Shown one piece after another: positions 1 through 5,931 of a DNA stretch of 39,983 bases (positions are counted from its first letter, which is position 1; each line of letters begins with the position of its first letter). Made by a program: the position numbers and the translations under genes. The notes beneath the pieces are model-generated. The model was not told the DNA's origin. It worked only from the letters and a program-made list of their open reading frames with translations, and searched no databases. The DNA is from Clostridia bacterium (GTDB lineage Bacteria; Bacillota; Clostridia; Oscillospirales; CAG-272), in NCBI GenBank assembly GCA_017407835.1, contig JAFQVV010000017.1:1-39983 (forward strand), read 5' to 3'.

Positions 1-1
1 G

Positions 2-265
2 GCAGAAGCGGCCGATTATGTTATTCCGATTGCGGGCGACAGTATGGAGCCTACCTATCACGGAGGCAACAGAGTGTTTGTGGAAAAATGCGATTCTGTT
101 GATGTGGGTGAGATTGGCATCTTCGTTGTCAACGGCGATGCCTATATCAAGGAGCTTGGCGACAAGTGTTTGATTTCGCATAATGAGAAGTATAGGCCGA
201 TTCGACTCAACGAGAATGATAGTGTTTACTGTTGCGGTAGAGTTATTGGAATCGTTGAAGAATAA
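2..265 (+). CDS. S24 family peptidase (LexA/repressor C-terminal domain), 5' end missing
   Basis: The frame is open from the left edge, so the gene begins outside the window and only its last 87 residues are visible. The peptide GDSMEPTY is the S24 nucleophile motif with its catalytic serine, and the lysine in the later NGDAYIKEL is the expected general base. These are the hallmarks of the self-cleaving C-terminal half of LexA, UmuD and phage CI-like repressors. Only 8 bases separate its stop from the next gene, suggesting co-transcription. In an integrated element the likely role is a DNA-damage-responsive repressor with an N-terminal HTH, but that half is not visible, so a UmuD-like protein is not excluded. 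The ATG at 44 is internal, at the methionine of the catalytic motif. Confidence 0.85.
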   Translation, partial: AEAADYVIPIAGDSMEPTYHGGNRVFVEKCDSVDVGEIGIFVVNGDAYIKELGDKCLISHNEKYRPIRLNENDSVYCCGRVIGIVEE

Positions 266-273
266 TTGTTAGG

Positions 274-1095
274 ATGAAAAAGATGATGCAGAGTGCTAAT
301 GTGCCAAATGATATAGAGCAGCTGTTTGAAACTGCAGGATTTAGTGATTACTATCGAAATGATACGGTGGAATTTTATAGTGTCTATTTTGATGATACAT
401 CAAAAATGAATAGCTTTTTCTCCGATGTCTTTGGCAACGAGGAAAAGTTAAATTACACCCCAAGAAGAATGATGAACAGGGTGAGGTATTTGGTATCGCT
501 TGCCAACAATATTGAAAGCATCAGTAGCGAGTCTGATGCCTTAAGAATTGTTTTTCTGCAAGCGTGTATAGAAGGGTTACATAAATTAAGCAAGTCTAAC
601 GTCAAACACAATCAGTTTTTTCTCAACTATTGTAATGAAGAAGATAGCCAATATATCATAAAACATTTTGATATATTCGATATTGCGCCGTGCTTAGAGG
701 ATGGGAGATTTGATGGTGATGCTTCGGAGAACTGTGATAACAATATGTCATTAATATTATTCGCTGAAATCTTAAAGGAAACAAGAAATATTGTCTTGCA
801 CGAAGGCGATTTCTGGTCTGTTCAATTATTCAACTCCGAAGAAGATTGCGGTTTATTATCATCCATACAGACAGATAAAAAATATATCAAAGATGAGATT
901 CTTAAAATACACTTTCAATATTGTGATGAGGAAACAAGAAAATATTTTGAAAAAACTGACACGCTAGTTAAGCTTCTAAACTCTAATGGAGAACTAATGT
1001 ATTCTTTTGATACCAGATTAGATTATCAAAAATTTGCAGCAATATTTGTTAGAGCCTGCGTCAACTTTATCACAAAATATATTCACGACAATTAA
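274..1095 (+). CDS. Unknown protein with a HEPN-like RNxxxH motif
   Basis: A soluble, acidic, mostly helical protein of 273 residues that I do not recognise as a named family. Residues 171-176 read RNIVLH, matching the R-N-x3-H signature of HEPN ribonuclease domains found in toxins and antiviral effectors, and they sit in a predicted helix (SLILFAEILKETRNIVLHEGDF). No signal peptide or membrane segment is visible. The gene lies 8 bases after the S24 peptidase and 27 bases before the recombinase, so the three may be one transcript. No good ribosome site is present; ATG at 283 or 286 are alternative starts. The motif is short and can occur by chance, so an RNase role is only inference. Base composition is AT-rich like the rest of the island. 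Confidence 0.7.
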   Translation: MKKMMQSANVPNDIEQLFETAGFSDYYRNDTVEFYSVYFDDTSKMNSFFSDVFGNEEKLNYTPRRMMNRVRYLVSLANNIESISSESDALRIVFLQACIEGLHKLSKSNVKHNQFFLNYCNEEDSQYIIKHFDIFDIAPCLEDGRFDGDASENCDNNMSLILFAEILKETRNIVLHEGDFWSVQLFNSEEDCGLLSSIQTDKKYIKDEILKIHFQYCDEETRKYFEKTDTLVKLLNSNGELMYSFDTRLDYQKFAAIFVRACVNFITKYIHDN

Positions 1096-2582
1096 TCAAT
1101 AATGCAGAAAGGAGATGAATCGATGCGGGGCGTAATTTACGCACGATATTCTTCGGACAACCAACGTGAGGAATCCATCGAAGGACAAATCCGAGAGAAC
1201 ACAGCATTCGCCGATAAAAATGGTATCGAAATTGTGGGTACATACATAGACAGAGCACTCTCTGCAAGACTGATAATCGCCCCGAATTTCAGCAAATGAT
1301 CAAGGACAGCGCGAAGAAGAATTTCGACGTTGTCATTGTGTGGAAACTCGACCGATTCTCCCGTAACCGTTACGACTCGGCAAAATACAAGATGATGCTG
1401 AAAAAGAATGGCGTGCGCGTGGTGTCTGCAACGGAAGTCATAGCGGAAGGTACGGCAGGCATCCTTCTGGAATCGCTCCTTGAAGGTATGGCGGAATACT
1501 ATTCTGCAGATCTTGCAGAGAAGGTAACACGCGGAATGACCGAGAATGCACTCAAGTGCCGTTTCAATGGTGGTACAATTCCTCTCGGATATATGATTGA
1601 TGAAAATCAGAATTATCAGATCAATCCGGCGCAGGCTCCTCTTGTGATAGAGATGTTTCGAAGATACGCCGGTGGTGAATCGATTACCGAAATCATCGAA
1701 GACTTGAACGCTCGCGGTATCCGCACATCCAAGGGAAACAGATTCAATAAAAACTCACTTGCTCGCATCTTCTCCAATCGCAAATATATCGGAGAATACA
1801 GTTATAACGACGTGGTATTCCCCGATGCAATCCCTGCTATTGTTCCCAAGGATATATTCGATAGGGTTTCTGTTCGAATGGCGCAGAACAAGCACGCCAC
1901 AGGTAAGGCGAAAGCACCGGAACGTTATTTGCTGACAACCAAGCTGTTCTGCGGAAACTGCAATTCGATGTTTGTGGGCGACAGTGCAAATAAGCCTAAC
2001 GGCGTGATTTACCGCTATTACAAATGTGCCGGTGCAAAACGTCACGAATGTGACTGCAAGGCAATCCGCAAGGAATGGATTGAAGATCTTGTCATTCAGA
2101 AGATCACATCTTGGCTGCAGGACGAAAAAATGATCAGCGACATGGCGGATGACGTGATGGCTCTCTTGAATGTGGGCAACGAGATGCTTCCGGCACTTGA
2201 GGCTCAACTGAAGGATGTGCAGTCTTCTATTGACAACATTATGAAAGCGATTGAAAAAGGTATAGTCACTCGCACGACAAAATCTCGTCTTGAAGAATTA
2301 GAAGCAGAGGAAGAGAAAATCACGCGGAATATCAAGGTGGAAGAATCCAAAATACCGACGATTACAAAGGATTTTATCCTCTTTACGCTGAACAAATTCC
2401 GCACTCTTGATCTGAAAATCGAGAAAAACAAGGAACGGCTCATTGACGGACTCGTCAAAGCGATATTTGTCTATGATGATTACATAAAAGTGCTTCTCAC
2501 ATTTGACGATTCACCGATTACCATTCCCACATCCGATGAAATTGAATATATGGCTAATAGTTCGGACATTCAATCGTCCGGG

Positions 2583-2631
2583 TCACCAAACGAAACAAAT
2601 CCGAACCTCAGGTTCGGATTTGTTTTTTTGT
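2583..2631 (+). repeat. 49-bp direct repeat, copy 1 (likely att end and terminator)
   Basis: Perfectly identical to 4306-4354. The core is an 11-bp stem, AAATCCGAACC / GGTTCGGATTT, with a TCA loop, followed by GT7, so it is also a Rho-independent terminator for the recombinase. It starts where recombinase family similarity ends. Upstream of both copies an AGTTCG lies at the same distance (25 bases before the repeat, counted with the preceding base), hinting at a longer recombinase recognition site. Confidence 0.85.
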
Positions 2632-2673
2632 GCGATAATTTTTCTTTATCCGAGCTGTTTTTGCACCAAAGAC

Positions 2674-2702
2674 TTGTAATTCTGCGAAATTTGTGGTATA
2701 AT
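2674..2702 (+). promoter_or_regulatory. Sigma-A promoter for a structured leader RNA
   Basis: TTGTAA at 2674-2679, a 17-base spacer and TATAAT at 2697-2702 with an extended -10 (TGG at 2694-2696). The predicted transcript starts near 2709, exactly at the 5' strand of a long closing stem. From position 2685 on, 17 of 18 bases match the promoter at 3392-3420. Confidence 0.75.
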
Positions 2703-2708
2703 AAAAAT

Positions 2709-2921
2709 GCTACACAATTTAATCAACATATTTTAGGGGAGAACTCTCTTTTTATAAGGGGTTATTATACCCTTTTCTACATTTGCCTTTTGAAATTGGT
2801 AAAAGCGCAAATTCCACTTGGTAAATGTAGGAAGTCTTCCTCTTTTGTTGAGAATTGTGTAGCGACAATCGGAGTTTGCGTTTTTCGGAGCGTTGACTTC
2901 GGTTGACGCTCTTTTTATTTT
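2709..2921 (+). ncRNA. Candidate structured RNA / leader of the zinc-ribbon gene
   Basis: No gene is encoded between 2632 and 2946, but the stretch folds strongly by inspection. A closing stem pairs 2709-2719 with 2853-2863 (11 perfect pairs, GCTACACAATT / AATTGTGTAGC) and continues as 2724-2728 with 2846-2850. Inside lie 2735-2741 with 2837-2843 (7 pairs including G-U), a small hairpin 2756-2760 / 2770-2774, and a long arm 2774-2787 / 2820-2833 (up to 14 pairs; it shares base 2774 with the small hairpin). The 3' end is a UUCG-loop terminator at 2888-2921. It has its own promoter. I do not recognise the class. The overall shape (closing stem, inner bubble, long arm) resembles 6S-type RNAs, without sequence support for that. 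A riboswitch or attenuator for the next gene is the other reading. Confidence 0.5.
2888..2921 (+). terminator. UUCG-loop terminator just upstream of the zinc-ribbon gene
   Basis: GAGCGTTGAC (2888-2897) pairs with GTTGACGCTC (2902-2911), counting two G-U pairs, around a TTCG tetraloop, followed by TTTTTATTTT. It ends 13 bases before the next ribosome site, and no convincing promoter lies between, so expression of the next gene appears to need read-through. Confidence 0.75.
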
Positions 2922-2946
2922 ATACCTATCTTTGGAGGAAAAGAAA

Positions 2947-3333
2947 ATGGCAATGATCAAATGTCCCGAATGTGGAAGAACAGTTTCGGATATGGCTACA
3001 AGCTGTCCTGCTTGTGGATATCCAATTGCGAAAAGTGTGCCAAATGGAATGGTGCAAGTAAAACTTGGAACATTTCAAAGCACTCAAAACGCGACTATTA
3101 GCGCAAATGGTTTGACTTTGTGGAAAGGCAAAACAGGACAAATTGCAGAATTAAAGCTGAATGGTCCTACAAACGTACAAATTAATTATCAAATGGGTAT
3201 GTTTGATGGTGCTGGTTCTTGTTCGGGCATAATTGACCCGAGGAAAAGCGGAAAATGGCAAGTTGTATCCAGGCCTGGTTTTATCACAATGAAGCTTTCC
3301 TTACAACCTGTAGATATTTTTGATGCTAATTAA
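2947..3333 (+). CDS. Small zinc-ribbon protein
   Basis: 128 residues. The start at 2947 is set by GGAGGA at 2934-2939; an in-frame ATG at 2893 lies inside the upstream terminator and is rejected. Residues 6-23 form a CxxC-x10-CxxC zinc ribbon (CPEC ... CPAC). The remaining 100 residues are predicted beta-rich with repeated short strands (GMVQVKLGTF, NATISANG, GKWQVVSRPGF) and have no membrane segment. The function is unknown; zinc-ribbon plus beta-domain proteins of this kind are common accessory proteins in Clostridia. It lies alone between two terminators, and its only visible promoter is at 2674-2702, ahead of the candidate structured RNA. Confidence 0.8.
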   Translation: MAMIKCPECGRTVSDMATSCPACGYPIAKSVPNGMVQVKLGTFQSTQNATISANGLTLWKGKTGQIAELKLNGPTNVQINYQMGMFDGAGSCSGIIDPRKSGKWQVVSRPGFITMKLSLQPVDIFDAN

Positions 3334-3348
3334 TTACATACTCCTACT

Positions 3349-3380
3349 AAAAAGGCGAGCCGTAAAAAGCTCGCCTTTTT
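3349..3380 (+). terminator. Rho-independent terminator after the zinc-ribbon gene
   Basis: AAAAAGGCGAGC (3349-3360) pairs perfectly with GCTCGCCTTTTT (3369-3380) around an 8-base loop. The A-run and T-run flanks make it usable from both strands. Confidence 0.9.
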
Positions 3381-3391
3381 ACCTAAAACTG

Positions 3392-3420
3392 TTGAAAAAT
3401 GCCGAAATATGTGGTATAAT
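3392..3420 (+). promoter_or_regulatory. Sigma-A promoter for the PemK/MazF-like gene
   Basis: TTGAAA at 3392-3397, a 17-base spacer and TATAAT at 3415-3420, with extended -10 TGG at 3412-3414. Its spacer and -10 nearly copy those of the promoter at 2674-2702. Confidence 0.8.
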
Positions 3421-3464
3421 TATTTCCATAATAAAGTATAAGTCCAAGAGAAGAGGCAGAATAA

Positions 3465-4079
3465 ATGGAAATCAATATCAACCTAGAAAAAACTAAAAAT
3501 CAATTAGAATGGTTGAAAACAAAACTATATTTAGATGCTATTTCCCCTAACGCTCAAAGGCGATTTATCAAAAGAGGACAGGTTTACTTATGTAACCTTG
3601 GTGTTGGTGTAGGCAGTGAAATGCAAAAAAATCGTCCCTGCGTGGTCATTCAAAATGATGCTGCAAACAGAACATCTCCCAATACCGTTGTAATACCAAT
3701 AACTCACGATGATGCCACTCTTCCTTGTATGGTTACAATTGCTAATGTGGTTAATGGTGATGGACAAACAATTTTAGATGGAAGTGCAAATACAGCGTGT
3801 ATAACGAATGTTAGCAAAGCTCGTTTGGGTGATTGTATTTGCGTACTTTCGTCTGCCGATATGAGAAAAATAGATGAATCTGTTGCAAAATCTATAAATT
3901 TGATGCACTATTACGCAGATGTAAAAGGAAAGCTTGCAAGCAGAGATGCCTATATTGAAAGAGTTAAGCGTTCTAGAAATAGTGCAGAAGATAAATTAAA
4001 AGAAATAGAAATCTTAATTGAATCTGGAGTTTCCGAGAATTTAATAGAAAAAATTAAAAAAGTGTTAGAAACTGCTTGA
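3465..4079 (+). CDS. PemK/MazF-family toxin-like protein with N- and C-terminal extensions
   Basis: 204 residues against about 110-120 for a typical MazF. The MazF core spans residues 37-145: RGQVYLCNLG (38-47), the GSE-x4-RP loop (50-58), VVIQND (60-65), PIT (78-80) and the later block ITNVSKARLG (113-122). These are the segments that form the RNA-binding and catalytic groove of this endoribonuclease family. A 36-residue N-terminal extension and a charged helical tail (155-204, likely coiled coil) are unusual. No antitoxin gene precedes or follows it, so it is either an orphan, a self-regulated variant controlled by its own extensions, or silenced by RNA: a small transcript starts right at its stop codon. 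Whether it is a toxin is inference from the family. Confidence 0.8.
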   Translation: MEININLEKTKNQLEWLKTKLYLDAISPNAQRRFIKRGQVYLCNLGVGVGSEMQKNRPCVVIQNDAANRTSPNTVVIPITHDDATLPCMVTIANVVNGDGQTILDGSANTACITNVSKARLGDCICVLSSADMRKIDESVAKSINLMHYYADVKGKLASRDAYIERVKRSRNSAEDKLKEIEILIESGVSENLIEKIKKVLETA

Positions 4080-4104
4080 CAAACAGATACATATAGTGTA
4101 TAAT
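4076..4104 (+). promoter_or_regulatory. Full-consensus sigma-A promoter at the end of the toxin gene
   Basis: TTGACA at 4076-4081, exactly 17 bases, TATAAT at 4099-4104: a perfect match to consensus, overlapping the stop codon of the PemK/MazF-like gene. No open reading frame follows, only two hairpins, so it probably makes a short RNA. Confidence 0.8.
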
Positions 4105-4110
4105 ATAAAC

Positions 4111-4185
4111 ACAAAGTAATCTCGAATAGAATATTTGAGATAATGTTTTTTTCAAACAAAAGGAATCCAGAATGGATTCCTTTTT
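4111..4185 (+). ncRNA. Candidate small RNA of about 75 nt
   Basis: It starts 7 bases after the consensus promoter at 4076-4104. Hairpin 1 pairs 4119-4128 with 4132-4141 (10 pairs including one G-U, loop GAA) and is followed by a T7 run (4146-4152). Hairpin 2 pairs 4158-4168 with 4174-4184 (11 perfect pairs, 5-base loop) and ends in the T-run, forming a terminator. There is no start codon with a ribosome site inside. A regulatory or antitoxin RNA for the adjacent PemK/MazF-like gene is possible but unproven. Confidence 0.5.
4158..4185 (+). terminator. Terminator hairpin of the candidate small RNA
   Basis: AAAAGGAATCC (4158-4168) and GGATTCCTTTT (4174-4184) form 11 perfect pairs. A T-run also precedes the stem on the left, but its A-rich left arm makes it usable from both strands. 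Confidence 0.8.
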
Positions 4186-4305
4186 ACTTGCATATACTAA
4201 TTAGTACAAAGAAGTTTGAAGTAGAATACTTCGAATATTACGAGAATCAATACTAAAAATGATTCTCGGTTACCTTAATTAAGTTCGATTCAGCTTTATA
4301 TTGGC
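4186..4305. other. Non-coding stretch packed with inverted repeats
   Basis: No gene is present. It contains a 12-bp palindrome (TACTAATTAGTA, 4195-4206), a hairpin 4218-4223 / 4227-4232 with loop GAA that extends outward with G-U pairs, a 9-bp stem 4241-4249 / 4260-4268 and a 10-bp palindrome (CTTAATTAAG, 4274-4283). The hairpin centre TAGAATA (4222-4228) also forms the centre of the first small-RNA hairpin (4127-4133). Lying next to the 49-bp repeat, these could be recombinase arm sites or a structured transcript end. Confidence 0.5.
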
Positions 4306-4354
4306 TCACCAAACGAAACAAATCCGAACCTCAGGTTCGGATTTGTTTTTTTGT
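4306..4354 (+). repeat. 49-bp direct repeat, copy 2 (outer boundary of the island)
   Basis: Identical to 2583-2631, including the 11-bp terminator stem and the T7 run. Chromosomal-type sequence follows. Together the two copies enclose a 1723-bp repeat-to-repeat unit. Confidence 0.85.
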
Positions 4355-4378
4355 CTGTGGACTCCTTCTTGCGATTGC

Positions 4379-4410
4379 GGGGTGTGCCGCTTGTGCGGTA
4401 CCCCCCTTTT
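4379..4410 (+). terminator. Probable chromosomal terminator next to the island
   Basis: A GC-rich stem pairs 4379-4390 with 4395-4405 (one bulge, one G-U pair) and is followed by TTTTGTTTG. It has no gene directly upstream now, so it may have ended a gene displaced by the insertion. Confidence 0.55.
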
Positions 4411-4472
4411 GTTTGCGGCATACCGAAGTCTGATCACAATCGGCAGTGCATCGGGGAGGAGTAAAATTTCGG

Positions 4473-4501
4473 TTGACTTCTCTGCGATTTTATGCTATAA
4501 T
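4473..4501 (+). promoter_or_regulatory. Sigma-A promoter of the VTC-DUF4956-CotH operon
   Basis: TTGACT at 4473-4478, a 17-base spacer and TATAAT at 4496-4501 with extended -10 TGC. The ribosome site of the first gene begins 16 bases later. Confidence 0.85.
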
Positions 4502-4531
4502 AAACAAAAAATCTGCGAAAGGAGGGGCAAT

Positions 4532-5281
4532 TTGTTGCGAAATGAAATAAAATATTTGCTTGCCTATGAGGAATATCTCATTCTCTCCTCCCGCATTCGT
4601 GCCGCACTGCCTATGGATAAGCACGCACTCGATCCCAGCGGCTATATGATCAGCAGTTTGTATTTTGACGATCAATATCATTCATCGTACTACGAGAAAA
4701 TTGCGGGGACGGTCAATCGAAAAAAGTATCGAATCCGTATCTACAACGGCAATGATGCCGTGATTTCCCTCGAGTGCAAGGAAAAGCGAAAAAATAAAAT
4801 CCAAAAACAATCGCTGCGGATTGACCGTGAAACCTGTGATGGGATGATTCGCGGAGAGTTTACGCGGTTGGCCGCCTATGACCATCCCCTTGCGCGTACG
4901 GTGTATGGCCTGCATCAGGAAAAGGGATTGTGCCCGCGCGTGATGGTCAATTACCGCAGAGAGGCGTTTTGCCACCCGCTCTCCAACACTCGCATTACCT
5001 TTGACTGCGAGCTGAATGCTACCGTAAACACGGGAGACCTTTTTGCACAAAATCAGGTCAAGCGTTTTGTTTATCCGCGCAATGAAGTTATCCTTGAAGT
5101 GAAGTATGACGAATATTTGCCTGCCCATATCGGCAGCTTGCTTGCCTTCCGTCATACCCCCGTCGCGGCCTCTAAGTTTACCCTTTGCTGTGATGCGCTG
5201 ACCGATCTGCATATTCCCTCAACACATATTTTATATTCAGGAGAGAAAACGAGCCATGAAATCATTGATCAATGCATTTAA
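4532..5281 (+). CDS. VTC-domain protein (polyphosphate polymerase-like)
   Basis: The 249-residue product resembles the catalytic tunnel domain of eukaryotic VTC polyphosphate polymerase, which binds triphosphate with rings of Arg and Lys and uses Glu to hold metal. Visible pieces are RNEIKYLL at the N-terminus, YFDD (44-47), KKYRIRIYNG (64-73), LECKEK (80-85), NYRREAF and VILEVKYDEYLP (about 186-197), carrying the alternating basic and acidic tunnel residues. AAAGGAGG (4518-4525) points to a TTG start at 4532 (or 4535); an in-frame ATG at 4301 lies inside the repeat and is rejected. It overlaps the next gene by 26 bases. In bacteria such proteins are regularly encoded beside DUF4956 and CotH genes; polymer synthesis in this context is unproven. 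Confidence 0.88.
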   Translation: MLRNEIKYLLAYEEYLILSSRIRAALPMDKHALDPSGYMISSLYFDDQYHSSYYEKIAGTVNRKKYRIRIYNGNDAVISLECKEKRKNKIQKQSLRIDRETCDGMIRGEFTRLAAYDHPLARTVYGLHQEKGLCPRVMVNYRREAFCHPLSNTRITFDCELNATVNTGDLFAQNQVKRFVYPRNEVILEVKYDEYLPAHIGSLLAFRHTPVAASKFTLCCDALTDLHIPSTHILYSGEKTSHEIIDQCI

Positions 5282-5921
5282 GGACAGTATCGCCCAATCG
5301 GGGCTTCTTTTGGATCTCACTCCCCAGTACATTTTTGTTTGTGTTTCGATCGCGCTTTTGTGCGGACTGTTGATTTATGCGGTGTACAGATTGTTCTACC
5401 GCGGGAGCTGCTACAGCGAAAACTTTAATCTGCTGCTGATTTTGACAACCTTGGTGACTACCTTCATCATCATGACGATTTCCGCCAATATTGTGCTCTC
5501 GCTCGGCATGGTCGGATCACTCAGTATTATCCGTTTCCGCTCGGCAGTGAAAGATCCGCTGGACGTTGGCTTCCTGTTCTGGGCGGTCGCTGTCGGCATT
5601 ACCTGCGGAGCGGGGTTGTATCAGATTGCGCTGCTTTGCACGGGCTTTATTGCGGTTGTCTATATTCTCTCTGTCGTGCTTCGTTTCGGTGCCAAACGGT
5701 TTTTGATGATTATCAAGTACGATGACGCAGTAAAGGCACAGGTCATGCAGACACTTGGCGGTGTGCGCTATTCGCTCAAAAACAGCATCGTGTCCCGCAC
5801 GGGCAGCGAGCTGACCGTGCAGGTATACGCAAAGAATAAGGCAGATGCGGTCAGCGAGATGCTGATGGCAATGGAGGGCGTTGAGTCCGTGATGCTCATC
5901 GAGTACACGGGGGATAATTAA
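5256..5921 (+). CDS. DUF4956 family membrane protein
   Basis: 221 residues with three to four membrane segments: about 24-46, 58-90 (probably a hairpin) and 105-137. The signature SLGMVGSLSIIRFRSAVKDP sits on the cytoplasmic side after the second hydrophobic block and is typical of DUF4956. The last 80 residues form a soluble domain with repeated beta strands. The start at 5256 has AGGAGA upstream and lies inside the end of the VTC gene, indicating translational coupling. The family has no settled biochemical role. Its steady pairing with VTC and CotH proteins suggests a membrane partner in making, sensing or exporting a phosphorylated polymer or coat. Confidence 0.88.
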   Translation: MKSLINAFKDSIAQSGLLLDLTPQYIFVCVSIALLCGLLIYAVYRLFYRGSCYSENFNLLLILTTLVTTFIIMTISANIVLSLGMVGSLSIIRFRSAVKDPLDVGFLFWAVAVGITCGAGLYQIALLCTGFIAVVYILSVVLRFGAKRFLMIIKYDDAVKAQVMQTLGGVRYSLKNSIVSRTGSELTVQVYAKNKADAVSEMLMAMEGVESVMLIEYTGDN

Positions 5922-5931
5922 CGCATCACAA

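Larger units (their letters stand above)
1123..2906 (+). pseudogene. Large serine recombinase (resolvase/invertase type), broken by a -1 frameshift
   Basis: Site-specific DNA recombinase that would excise and integrate the island. The start at 1123 is set by AAAGGAG at 1108-1114. Frame 1 encodes the N-terminus with the YxRxS nucleophile motif (catalytic Ser10) and runs to about 1266. The rest of the catalytic domain (VVIVWKLDRFSRNRYDSAKYK) continues in another frame from 1296. One A appears to be missing in the GCAAG at 1264-1268: restoring it rejoins the frames as SA-KTDNRPEFQQMIKD, the normal family sequence. Downstream are the Recombinase domain, a zinc ribbon (CGNC ... YKCAGAKRHECDC) and a coiled coil (LEAQLKDVQSSIDNIMKAIE). 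Family similarity ends near 2590. The last 100 or so codons run through the 49-bp repeat and the next promoter and are probably not functional. A sequencing error is the main alternative to true inactivation. Confidence 0.85.
1..4354. mobile_element. Right end of a serine-recombinase island with a repeat-bounded cassette
   Basis: The left boundary is outside the window. The segment carries an S24 peptidase, an unknown HEPN-motif protein, a large serine recombinase (frameshifted), a zinc-ribbon protein and a PemK/MazF-like toxin. It is visibly more AT-rich than the chromosomal genes that start at 4532. A 49-bp perfect direct repeat lies just after the recombinase (2583-2631) and again where chromosomal sequence resumes (4306-4354). 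In this recombinase family the attachment site usually lies at the 3' end of the recombinase gene, so the repeats are inferred to be att-derived ends. Whether this is one element or two inserted in tandem cannot be settled from the window. Confidence 0.6.

Noticed and set aside
1102..1299. Separate 65-residue gene overlapping the recombinase start
   Set aside because: It is the N-terminal part of the recombinase up to the frameshift; the last residues are out-of-frame readings of the family sequence.
1255..1300. Programmed ribosomal frameshift in the recombinase
   Set aside because: No slippery heptamer or downstream stimulatory structure; a single missing base explains it fully.
2888..2946. 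Independent promoter for the zinc-ribbon gene
   Set aside because: TTGACT (2893) and TTGACG (2903) have only poor -10 matches at wrong distances (20-22 or 12 bases) and lie inside the terminator stem.
4301..4531. Upstream extension of the VTC protein to an ATG at 4301
   Set aside because: It would translate the 49-bp repeat, a terminator and the operon promoter; the ribosome site at 4518-4525 supports the TTG start.
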